The notes under the pieces: generated by a model
What the model was told of the DNA's origin: nothing
The model's input: the letters and a program-made list of their open reading frames with translations, nothing else
Databases searched by the model: none
NCBI GenBank assembly: GCA_030017395.1
Contig: JASEIZ010000074.1
Span: 2,991-9,006, forward strand
Direction of reading: 5' to 3'
Source: Desulfobacterales bacterium
Lineage (GTDB): Bacteria; Desulfobacterota; Desulfobacteria; Desulfobacterales; ETH-SRB1
DNA length: 6,016 bases
Shown: piece after piece, positions 1-5,942 of the stretch
How the letters are laid out: every line of letters starts with the position of its first letter
Numbering within the stretch: position 1 is the stretch's first letter
Made by a program: the position numbers and the translations under genes

Positions 1-1
1 C

Positions 2-616
2 AACTCCATCTTTGTTGTGTTAATAACAGGAGTATTTACCGGCATGGTATTTGCTCTTCAATCGTATTATGGTTTCAAAATGTTCGGGGGGGAAAGTCTG
101 GTCGGCGCGACCGTTGCATTGGGTGTAACACGCGAATTGGGGCCTGTTTTTACCGCCTTGATGGTTACTGGACGTGTAGGTTCGGCAATGACCGCCGAAC
201 TGGGCACCATGAAGGTTACGGAGCAAATTGATGCTTTGCATAGCATGTCGGTTAATCCGATTCAGTATCTTGTAATGCCACGCATAGTTGCCGCAGTACT
301 TATGCTGCCCGTTTTGACAATAGTATCTGATTTTGTAGGCATTTTAGGCGGCTATTTTGTAGGCGTAGAGTTACTGAAAATCAATTCTGGAATTTTTGTA
401 GCTAAAATTATTGAATTTGTCGATCTTGAAGATATTTTTAACGGTCTTATCAAAGCGGCATGTTTTGGGCTGATACTTTCCCTGATAGGATGTTATAAAG
501 GAATTCGCACAACCGGCGGAGCTGAAGGAGTTGGAAAGGCGACAACCCAGTCGGTAGTTCTGTCTTCAGTAACAATCTTTATCAGTGATTATTTTCTTAC
601 GTCATTTATGTTCTAA
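2..616 (+). CDS. mlaE: MlaE-family phospholipid ABC transporter permease, 5'-truncated by window edge
   Basis: This is the inner-membrane permease of an Mla/MCE lipid transporter; with the MlaF ATPase and MlaD it moves phospholipids between the inner membrane and the periplasmic MCE assembly. The frame is open from base 2 and reads NSIFVVLITGVFTG, which matches the interior of MlaE proteins. The GTG at 17 is therefore an internal valine and the true start lies upstream of the window. About 204 residues are visible; the family is usually near 255-260, so roughly 50 N-terminal residues are missing. Family hallmarks seen are RELGPVFTALMVTGRVGSA, then AELGTMKVTEQIDAL (the conserved cytoplasmic segment thought to contact the ATPase), and the C-terminal CYKGIRTTGGAEGVGKATT followed by a last membrane helix ending SDYFLTSFMF. 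Several long hydrophobic segments are consistent with a 5-6 TM permease. The stop TAA shares its last A with the mlaF start (TAATG), indicating an operon and translational coupling. Confidence 0.95.
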   Translation, partial: NSIFVVLITGVFTGMVFALQSYYGFKMFGGESLVGATVALGVTRELGPVFTALMVTGRVGSAMTAELGTMKVTEQIDALHSMSVNPIQYLVMPRIVAAVLMLPVLTIVSDFVGILGGYFVGVELLKINSGIFVAKIIEFVDLEDIFNGLIKAACFGLILSLIGCYKGIRTTGGAEGVGKATTQSVVLSSVTIFISDYFLTSFMF

Positions 617-1359
617 TGATCGAACTTATTAAAGTATGTAAATCGTTTAAAGGACAAAAGGTTTTAGACAATCTTGATCTCAAGATTGAGCCTGAAAAGA
701 TCACTGTTGTTATCGGCAGGAGCGGCGGCGGCAAAAGCGTTCTTTTAAAACATATTATGGGCCTTATTAAACCTGATTCTGGCCAGGTACTCGTTAACGG
801 TATTGATACTTCAAAGCTAAACGATAAGGAGCTTAACGAAGTTCGAAAAATATTCGGGATGCTTTTCCAGGACGCAGCGCTTTTTGATTCAATGACGGTT
901 GGAGAAAATGTTGCATTCCCGCTCAAAGAACACACAAAACTATCTAAAAAGGAAATCGATAAAATCGTAGAAGAAAAATTATTAAAAGTTGGTTTAAAAA
1001 ATGTAACACACAAAATGCCTTCTGAGCTGTCAGGAGGAATGCGAAAGCGTGTCGGGCTTGCAAGGGCAATCGCTCTTAACCCTAAAATTGTGCTGTTTGA
1101 CGAACCCACAACCGGTCTTGATCCTATTATGTGTGAAAGCATTGATAACCTTATTATAAATACACAGCGTCTTACAAATGCAACCTTTGTTATTATCAGT
1201 CACGATATTGGATCTACTTTCAAGATCGCACATAAGGTGGCCGTGTTGCATGAAGGAAAGATCATAAAAACAGGAACTCCCGAAGAAATACAATCGTCAA
1301 ACAATCCTGTAATTAAAAGATTCATCAGCAGGGAAATCGAAAAAGCATGTCAAACTTAA
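616..1359 (+). CDS. mlaF: MlaF-family ABC transporter ATP-binding protein
   Basis: This is the cytoplasmic ATPase that powers the Mla lipid transporter, expected to act as a dimer under MlaE. It has 247 residues, normal for the family. Motifs in order are: Walker A GRSGGGKS (34-41); Q-loop with Q85 in GMLFQDAALFDSMTVGENV, a wording characteristic of MlaF; ABC signature LSGGM (138-142) followed by RKRVGLARAIA; Walker B IVLFDEP with D162 and E163; D-loop GLDP (167-170); and H-loop His196 in IISHD. All catalytic residues are present, so the protein should be active. The ATG overlaps the mlaE stop by one base and there is no good Shine-Dalgarno sequence in front of it, which suggests start by coupling to mlaE translation. 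The 3' end overlaps mlaD by 13 bases. The short tail after PVIKRF is similar in length to other MlaF proteins. No MlaB (STAS) gene, the usual MlaF partner in E. coli, is seen here. Confidence 0.96.
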   Translation: MIELIKVCKSFKGQKVLDNLDLKIEPEKITVVIGRSGGGKSVLLKHIMGLIKPDSGQVLVNGIDTSKLNDKELNEVRKIFGMLFQDAALFDSMTVGENVAFPLKEHTKLSKKEIDKIVEEKLLKVGLKNVTHKMPSELSGGMRKRVGLARAIALNPKIVLFDEPTTGLDPIMCESIDNLIINTQRLTNATFVIISHDIGSTFKIAHKVAVLHEGKIIKTGTPEEIQSSNNPVIKRFISREIEKACQT

Positions 1360-2828
1360 CTGTTGAAGCAAAAGTAGGTGTTTTTGTAGTAATCGGCATT
1401 CTCATCCTGACATATATGTCAATGCAGGTTGGAGGGTTGAGCTTTAAAAGAGCAAAAGGATATGATGTTAATGTATATTTTGACTCTGCAACAGGTCTTG
1501 CAGAAGATGTTCAGGTAGAAATTGCCGGCGTAGAAATCGGCAGGGTTCGTAAGATTTCTCTGGAAAACGGAAAAGCGCTGGTTGTTTTAAGGATTAATCC
1601 CAATGTAAGGCTAACAAAGGATGTAAAGGCTGTTATCAGGACCAAGGGTATTCTGGGTGATAAATATGTTGAACTTGTCCAGGGTTCACCTTCCGCTCCT
1701 CCGCTAAAAGAGGGTGACAGTATTGTCAAAACCGTCCCAACAACTGACATGGATACCCTTATAATTACTCTGGGGGAAGTGGCAAAAAACATCAACAAGC
1801 TTACAAATTCCCTTGTAAATGTTGTTGGCGGCGAAAAGGGCGAGGCTTCACTTAATTCTATCATTGAAAATGTTAGAGAAATGGTTGAAACCTTAAATAA
1901 AACCGTTCAGAAAAACAACGATGACATCACAAACATAATTGCCAACCTGTCCGAGTTTTCAGAAACATTAAACAAAATAGGAAATACTAACAGGGATGAC
2001 ATTCGCGGCATAATATCTAATGTGCGCAAAGCCTCTGAAAAAATGGAGGTGCTGATCGCCGGCATTAACGATATTACGTCCAAGATTAACCAGGGCAAAG
2101 GCAGCATAGGGAAACTGGTAAACGAGGAAGAAACAGTTGATAACTTAAACAAAGCCTTTGCATCTCTTAAAACAATTACAGACAAGATCAACAGCGGCGA
2201 AGGATCAATCGGAAAGTTGATTAATGAAGACGAAACAGTAGAAAATATTAACAAGTCTCTTGTCAGTATAAACGATTATCTCCAGAAACAGGACGAATAT
2301 AAAACATATCTTGATTATAGAGGAGAATATCTTTTTGACAGCGATGAAGTTAAATCTTATCTTTCGCTTCGCATTCAACCCAAGGAGGATAAATATTATC
2401 TGCTTCAAATATTAGACGATCCAAGCGGAAAAGAAAAAGTAACTGATACCACAACAGACGGAACTACCACACGTACAGTGGAAACCGACAAGGATGCGCT
2501 CAAGTTTTCAGCTCAGATAGCAAAACGATACTATGACATAGGCTTGCGCGGCGGTCTTTTCGAGTCTACCGGAGGCGTCGCCCTTGACTACTATCTCTTC
2601 AGTGACAGCTTAACCCTTTCACTCGAAGCCTTTGATTTTGATCCGGACAGAAACGCACACCTTAAATTCAAAGCCGACTATAGGCCGTTTAAACATATCT
2701 ATCTAACCTCAGGATTTGACGATTTTATAAGTGACGAAGGAAAAGAATCCTTTTTTATCGGAGCCGGAATCAACTTTGCGGATGATGATATTAAAAGTCT
2801 TTTATCAGACATCCCGATTCCTAAGTAA
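1347..2828 (+). CDS. mlaD: Long MlaD-type MCE protein with repeat stalk and C-terminal beta-rich (putative barrel) domain
   Basis: This is a membrane-anchored MCE-domain lipid-binding protein that sits above MlaE in the periplasm. It has 493 residues against about 180 for E. coli MlaD. Layout: N-terminal TM anchor at about 10-30 (VGVFVVIGILILTYMSM); MCE domain at about 38-115 with ATGLAEDVQVEIAGVEIGRV and the terminal GILGDKYVEL; a helical region 135-315 built from three 25-residue repeats (168-242) and two 34-residue repeats (247-314); then about 318-480, rich in alternating polar/hydrophobic strands (such as EVKSYLSLRIQP, YYDIGLRGGLF, SLTLSLEAFDF, HLKFKADYRPF and SFFIGAGINF), with a Thr-rich loop at 365-380. 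Roughly ten strands can be drawn. By analogy with diderm Firmicute (Veillonella) MlaD, where an MCE domain is fused to an outer-membrane beta-barrel, the C-terminus may insert in the outer membrane; that is inference. The start ATG lies inside mlaF, with AGGGAAA at 1330-1336 as ribosome-binding site. MCE identity is certain; the barrel assignment is moderate. Confidence 0.93.
   Translation: MSNLTVEAKVGVFVVIGILILTYMSMQVGGLSFKRAKGYDVNVYFDSATGLAEDVQVEIAGVEIGRVRKISLENGKALVVLRINPNVRLTKDVKAVIRTKGILGDKYVELVQGSPSAPPLKEGDSIVKTVPTTDMDTLIITLGEVAKNINKLTNSLVNVVGGEKGEASLNSIIENVREMVETLNKTVQKNNDDITNIIANLSEFSETLNKIGNTNRDDIRGIISNVRKASEKMEVLIAGINDITSKINQGKGSIGKLVNEEETVDNLNKAFASLKTITDKINSGEGSIGKLINEDETVENINKSLVSINDYLQKQDEYKTYLDYRGEYLFDSDEVKSYLSLRIQPKEDKYYLLQILDDPSGKEKVTDTTTDGTTTRTVETDKDALKFSAQIAKRYYDIGLRGGLFESTGGVALDYYLFSDSLTLSLEAFDFDPDRNAHLKFKADYRPFKHIYLTSGFDDFISDEGKESFFIGAGINFADDDIKSLLSDIPIPK
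1848..2072 (+). repeat. Three 25-residue (75-bp) tandem protein repeats in MlaD stalk
   Basis: Residues 168-192, 193-217 and 218-242 of MlaD align without gaps. The shared pattern is (S/D)-(I/L)-x-x-I-I-x-N-(V/L), then a second half containing ETLNK in units 1 and 2. Each unit ends in ND, RD or ND. At the DNA level the copies are clearly diverged, so this is an old protein repeat. A period of 25 equals two heptads plus one hendecad, compatible with a continuous coiled coil or helical tube, but that structural reading is inference. Confidence 0.75.
2085..2288 (+). repeat. Two 34-residue (102-bp) tandem protein repeats in MlaD stalk
   Basis: Residues 247-280 and 281-314 of MlaD are a direct tandem duplication. 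INQGKGSIGKLVNEEETVDN aligns with INSGEGSIGKLINEDETVEN, each followed by a helical segment with diverged ends (KAFASLKTITDK and KSLVSINDYLQK). The G-x-GSIGKL(V/I)NE motif is a known type of unit in the periplasmic part of long MCE proteins. The glycine-rich turn should interrupt the helix, so this section is likely a series of helix-turn elements and not one straight rod. Confidence 0.85.
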
Positions 2829-2862
2829 AAGATAATATCTAACCCGCCGCACTTTAATAAAT

Positions 2863-4287
2863 ATGATTTCCAAGCCTTTAGATGAAAAAGTAAAACCATT
2901 CAAACTGGTAAAGTATTTTACCTTTACAAGCCTGATATTAATCTTTTTAGGGATACTGATTCTCGCAGGTCTCAACAACCACTGGTCAAGGATGATGCAG
3001 CTTAAAAAGAGTGAAGACTATGCCAAGCTCCTTGTAGCAAATCTTAATCATCAGGTTTATATGAAATTTTACCTTCCTCTTTCCATAACACACCAGAGAG
3101 TAATCCGGCTCAGTGAAGAAAAATACTATAAAAGAATGGATATTATAGTCAAAAGCACTTTGCATGGTTTCAATGTAGAGAATGTAAACATTTATGATAA
3201 GCATAACACAATCATTTATGGTTATGATCAAAAACTGATAGGTACCGAAAATGTCGGAGACAAAGGGTATCTAATCGCCCTTTCAGGCGCATCAACATCA
3301 AAACTGATTCAAAGAGGCAACTTCTTTCAGATTCTGTTTGGATTCCCCCAAAATGTTAAATTGATTACATTTGCTCCATTGCTCACCGAAGAGCCTTTGC
3401 CGACGTTAACAAGACAGGTTTTCGGTGTTTTTGAAATCGTTCAAGATATATCAGAAGATTTTAAAACAATTTTTCGATTCCAGATATTAGCTATTATCAC
3501 GATTACCATTATTATGGGGATTCTGTTTTTGGCCCTTTTCTTCGTGGTCAAAAGAGGAGAGACAATTATTGAAAATAGAGCCATGGAAAGGCTGCGACTT
3601 AAGGAGCAATTAACTAAAGCGCGGCATTTGTCTTCGTTGGGAGAGATGGTGGCAGGTGTCTCCCATGAAATCCGCAATCCATTAGGAATCATCAAGAGTT
3701 CAGCCGCTCTTTTAAAGAAAAAAATGAACAATTTTGATCCTTCAAGCACTATTCCGGATATAATTTTAGAAGAATCGGATCGACTGAATAATATAATAAC
3801 GGATTTTTTAAATTTTGCGAAACCTACAATGCCGAACCTTGCCCCGTGCCGCATTGAAGAAGTGCTTGACAGAAATATTACCTTTCTTGCATCACAGATA
3901 GAAAAACAGGGTTATATAATTAAAAAACATTATGATAATAATCTCCCGAAAATAATGGCCGATTCCGCCATGTTATATCAGGCATTCCTTAACATATTGA
4001 TAAACTCCATGCAGGCCATGCCAGGCGGCGGGAAAATAGATATTCAGCTTACTTCGAAGGATAACTCGGTAACGATTATTTTTGAAGATGAAGGAGAAGG
4101 TGTGCCGGAAGATGTTATGGAAAAAATATGGGGACCTTTTTTTACTACAAAGGAAAAGGGGACAGGTCTGGGCCTGGGTATTGTAAAAAACATTGTCGCA
4201 CTGCACAACGGAACTATTAATATTAATAACAGATCTGCAAAAGGCGCTCAAGTCGTAGTTAACTTACCTGTTAAGCAGGGGATATAA
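2863..4287 (+). CDS. Membrane sensor histidine kinase, NtrB/ZraS-like, with Cache-like periplasmic sensor
   Basis: This 474-residue kinase senses a periplasmic signal and phosphorylates the regulator encoded next. It has TM1 at about 19-37, a periplasmic domain of about 165 residues (40-204), and TM2 at about 206-229. The sensor contains NVNIYDKHNTIIYG, a later LITFAPL and VFGVFEIVQDIS, an order of strands typical of single-Cache/PDC domains; the ligand cannot be read. No HAMP or cytoplasmic PAS is apparent; a short charged helix (230-255) leads into HisKA. The H-box is GEMVAGVSHEIRNP with phospho-acceptor His268. The ATPase domain has N-box N377 and N381, G1 box DEGEG (409-413), F-box PFF (425-427) and G2 box GTGLGLGI (433-440), so it is complete. 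ATG 2863 is the only usable start, as an in-frame stop lies at 2833 with no other start codon between. It lacks a clear Shine-Dalgarno sequence. It lies 34 bases after mlaD with no terminator between, so read-through from mla is possible. Confidence 0.93.
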   Translation: MISKPLDEKVKPFKLVKYFTFTSLILIFLGILILAGLNNHWSRMMQLKKSEDYAKLLVANLNHQVYMKFYLPLSITHQRVIRLSEEKYYKRMDIIVKSTLHGFNVENVNIYDKHNTIIYGYDQKLIGTENVGDKGYLIALSGASTSKLIQRGNFFQILFGFPQNVKLITFAPLLTEEPLPTLTRQVFGVFEIVQDISEDFKTIFRFQILAIITITIIMGILFLALFFVVKRGETIIENRAMERLRLKEQLTKARHLSSLGEMVAGVSHEIRNPLGIIKSSAALLKKKMNNFDPSSTIPDIILEESDRLNNIITDFLNFAKPTMPNLAPCRIEEVLDRNITFLASQIEKQGYIIKKHYDNNLPKIMADSAMLYQAFLNILINSMQAMPGGGKIDIQLTSKDNSVTIIFEDEGEGVPEDVMEKIWGPFFTTKEKGTGLGLGIVKNIVALHNGTININNRSAKGAQVVVNLPVKQGI

Positions 4288-4289
4288 AC

Positions 4290-5657
4290 ATGGAGACCAT
4301 CCTAATCGTAGATGATGAAAAAAATTATCCGCCTATATTAAGCGCTGTGCTGGAAGAAGAGGGTTTTGCAACCTTAACCGCCAACAGCGGTCAAGAAGCG
4401 CTTGAAATTCTGAACAGTTCTGATGTTGATCTTGTTTTAACCGATATGAAAATGCCTTCAATGGACGGCATGGAATTACTTGAAAAGATCAAAGTCTATC
4501 AACCGGATATCCCCGTCATAATGATGACTGCCTACGGTACCGTGGAAAAGGCGGTACAGGCAATGCAAAAAGGTGCTTACAGCTACATTCTTAAGCCTTT
4601 TGATAATGAAAGACTGGTTATTTACGTGAACAAAGCCGTTTCAATGTATCGCGTAGTCAAAGAAAACAGATACCTGCGTGATGCTGTAAAATCAAAATAC
4701 AGTTTCAACAATATAATCGGCAAAAGCAAGGCCATGCAGGATGTTTTTGAGATAATCCGTAAAGTTGCGCCAACCAATGCAACCGTCTTGATCGAGGGTG
4801 AAAGCGGCACAGGGAAAGAACTGGCGGCAAAAGCCATTCACTTCAACAGTCCGAGACGGGGCAAACCTTTTATTGCCGTAAACTGCAGCGCCCTTGCTGA
4901 AAATCTTCTTGAAAGCGAACTTTTCGGTCACGAAAAAGGGGCGTTTACCGGCGCCATAACAATGAAAAAGGGACGATTTGAAATAGCTGATGAAGGAACA
5001 CTGTTTCTGGATGAAATCGGCGAGCTTTCACAAGGCCTCCAGGTAAAACTATTAAGGGTTATTCAGGAAAAAGTTTTTGAAAGGGTCGGCGGAGTTAAGC
5101 CGCTTACCGTCAATATCCGCATCATTGCCGCCACAAATAAACAGTTAAAAGAAGAGATGGAACAGGGCCGCTTCAGGGAGGACCTGTTTTACAGATTGAA
5201 TGTAGTAAATATTGTCCTGCCGCCTCTTAAACAACGCATAGACGATCTCAGGCTTTTAATTAATCACTTTATAAAAAAATATTCTGACGAACACGACTCG
5301 GATACTCCTGTTAAGGATGTTGACAATGAAGTTGAACGTCTTTTTAACAATTACAACTGGCCAGGAAATGTTCGGGAACTTGAAAATGTTATTGAAAGAG
5401 CAATGATTATGTGTCCTGGCGAAATCATCAGAGTATCAGATCTTCCAAAGGATTTCAGGGATAATGTTGACAGTTCAATGTATCTTGACGGAATACCCAA
5501 TAATGCAACATTATATGAGACCCTTGCTCTGGTTGAAAAAAATATGATCAAAAGAGCCTTGAAGCTCACAAATAATGTTCAATCCAGTGCCGCTGAACTT
5601 TTAGGAATCGGCAAAAGCGGCCTGAGCAAAAAAATAAACAGACATGGACTGTCTTAG
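4290..5657 (+). CDS. NtrC-family sigma-54-dependent response regulator
   Basis: This 455-residue enhancer-binding protein activates sigma-54 RNA polymerase when phosphorylated by the upstream kinase. Receiver domain about 1-120: acidic pair D8/D9, phospho-acceptor D52 in TDMKMP, T80 and K102 (LKP). AAA+ domain about 140-375: Walker A GESGTGKE (170-177), sigma-54 contact loop GAFTGA (217-222), Walker B GTLFLDE (236-242), sensor I ATN (281-283), arginine-finger region RFREDLFYRLN, and sensor II WPGNVREL (357-364). Fis-type HTH about 410-454 with QSSAAELLGIGKSGLSKKI. The family's key residues are all present, so it should be a functional activator. The start follows the kinase stop by 2 bases and has a good site, AGCAGGGGA, at 4273-4281. 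The HTH wording (KSGLSKK where RTLYRKL is common) suggests a distinctive DNA target. The palindromes starting 37 bases after its stop are the obvious candidates. The exact orthologue (HydG/ZraR, AtoC or other) cannot be told from sequence alone. Confidence 0.96.
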   Translation: METILIVDDEKNYPPILSAVLEEEGFATLTANSGQEALEILNSSDVDLVLTDMKMPSMDGMELLEKIKVYQPDIPVIMMTAYGTVEKAVQAMQKGAYSYILKPFDNERLVIYVNKAVSMYRVVKENRYLRDAVKSKYSFNNIIGKSKAMQDVFEIIRKVAPTNATVLIEGESGTGKELAAKAIHFNSPRRGKPFIAVNCSALAENLLESELFGHEKGAFTGAITMKKGRFEIADEGTLFLDEIGELSQGLQVKLLRVIQEKVFERVGGVKPLTVNIRIIAATNKQLKEEMEQGRFREDLFYRLNVVNIVLPPLKQRIDDLRLLINHFIKKYSDEHDSDTPVKDVDNEVERLFNNYNWPGNVRELENVIERAMIMCPGEIIRVSDLPKDFRDNVDSSMYLDGIPNNATLYETLALVEKNMIKRALKLTNNVQSSAAELLGIGKSGLSKKINRHGLS

Positions 5658-5693
5658 GATATGGTCGAGTGGGAGAGAAATAAAAAACGCAAT

Positions 5694-5713
5694 CAGTTTC
5701 CATTTGGAAACTG
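5694..5713. promoter_or_regulatory. Palindromic upstream activator site 1 (predicted binding site of the sigma-54 regulator)
   Basis: CAGTTTCCATTTGGAAACTG has two 9-base arms that are perfect inverted repeats around a TT centre. Its GTTTCC/GGAAAC half-sites are the same as in the next palindrome. Relative to the predicted start at 5866 it is centred near -162, a usual distance for NtrC-type enhancers. It begins 37 bases after the regulator gene. Binding by that regulator is inferred. Confidence 0.75.
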
Positions 5714-5716
5714 AGC

Positions 5717-5732
5717 GTTTCCACGTGGAAAC
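5717..5732. promoter_or_regulatory. Palindromic upstream activator site 2
   Basis: GTTTCCACGTGGAAAC is a perfect 16-base palindrome. Its centre is 21 bp from that of site 1, two helical turns, so two Fis-type HTH dimers would bind on the same DNA face. It is centred near -141 relative to the predicted start. It is followed by only a short T run (CGATTTTG), so a terminator for the upstream operon is the less likely reading. Confidence 0.75.
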
Positions 5733-5786
5733 CGATTTTGATTATTAATAAGTAGTTTGCAACGGCGATTAGCTCTGATAAAAATA

Positions 5787-5799
5787 TAACTTATTGATA
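5787..5799 (-). promoter_or_regulatory. Predicted IHF binding site
   Basis: Read on the minus strand, TATCAATAAGTTA matches every position of the IHF consensus WATCAANNNNTTR. The flank preceding the core on that strand (5800-5815) is AT-rich, as is usual for strong IHF sites. It is centred near -73, between the enhancer palindromes and the -24/-12 promoter, where IHF bends DNA in many sigma-54 promoters. A match this short can occur by chance in AT-rich DNA; its position is what supports it. Confidence 0.6.
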
Positions 5800-5838
5800 A
5801 TTCAACAATAAAGGAGTTGGGCGCATTAGCCATACAAC

Positions 5839-5855
5839 CTGGCACGCAAGTTGCT
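5839..5855 (+). promoter_or_regulatory. Sigma-54 (RpoN) -24/-12 promoter
   Basis: CTGGCACGCAAGTTGCT matches the consensus YTGGCACG-N4-TTGCW at every fixed position. The invariant GG (5841-5842) and GC (5853-5854) have the exact required spacing. The predicted transcription start is about 5866 on the + strand. The promoter lies about 180 bases after a sigma-54 activator gene, with enhancer and IHF sites correctly placed upstream. It is the only such match I found in the window. Confidence 0.9.
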
Positions 5856-5865
5856 TACTTAATAG

Positions 5866-5939
5866 ACAACCTGATAATTTTTTCATCTGTTTTTCTCCTT
5901 AACGGCCAAGCAGACCTCCCATGTTTGGCCGATTTTTTT
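5866..5939 (+). ncRNA. Predicted sigma-54-dependent small regulatory RNA, about 74 nt
   Basis: The RNA is defined by the sigma-54 promoter at its 5' end and the Rho-independent terminator at its 3' end; no open reading frame with a ribosome-binding site lies between. The 5' half (5866-5902) is unpaired and U-rich, with CUCCUU at 5895-5900. The 3' half is the terminator hairpin, whose 9-base loop exposes CCUCCC (5915-5920). Both motifs resemble the anti-Shine-Dalgarno end of 16S rRNA, so the RNA probably masks ribosome-binding sites of target mRNAs. The U-rich stretch and U tail would suit Hfq binding. The nearest analogies are Qrr RNAs (LuxO, sigma-54) and GlmY (GlrR, sigma-54, IHF), but there is no recognisable sequence similarity to them. 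The alternative is the attenuated leader of a gene beyond the terminator. The 5' end is uncertain by a base or two. Transcription is predicted, not shown. Confidence 0.7.
5903..5939 (+). terminator. Rho-independent terminator of the predicted small RNA
   Basis: CGGCCAAGCA (5903-5912) pairs with TGTTTGGCCG (5922-5931) as a 10-bp stem with one G-U wobble, closing a 9-base loop. It is followed after one A by seven T's (5933-5939). On the minus strand the hairpin is followed by TTAAGGAG, not a T run, so it terminates only + strand transcripts. It is too far from the regulator stop (about 245 bases) to be mainly that gene's terminator, although it would stop any read-through. Confidence 0.88.
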
Positions 5940-5942
5940 CTC

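Noticed and set aside
17..19. GTG at 17 as the start of the permease gene
   Set aside because: The frame is open to the window edge, and residues before it (NSIFV) align with the interior of MlaE, so this is an internal valine.
606..1142. Long minus-strand ORF of 178 codons opposite mlaF
   Set aside because: It is a shadow of mlaF: serine- and leucine-rich, with no recognisable domain and no ribosome site, lying within a gene whose every catalytic motif is intact.
3441..3854. Minus-strand 137-codon ORF opposite the kinase gene
   Set aside because: It is the antisense of the TM2 and HisKA coding region, with no family resemblance; the coding signal is clearly on the plus strand.
5696..5740. 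Palindromes 5694-5732 as a Rho-independent terminator for the regulator gene
   Set aside because: The hairpins are followed only by CGATTTTG, without a proper T run, and the matching half-sites in two copies 21 bp apart fit protein binding better.
5791..5886. Minus-strand 31-codon ORF beginning MKKLSGCLLS with AAGGAG 8 bases upstream of its ATG
   Set aside because: The start looks good, but the frame ends after 31 codons, runs straight through the sigma-54 promoter and is not a recognisable peptide. The ribosome site is equally explained by the anti-Shine-Dalgarno motif of the plus-strand RNA. Kept only as an antisense possibility.
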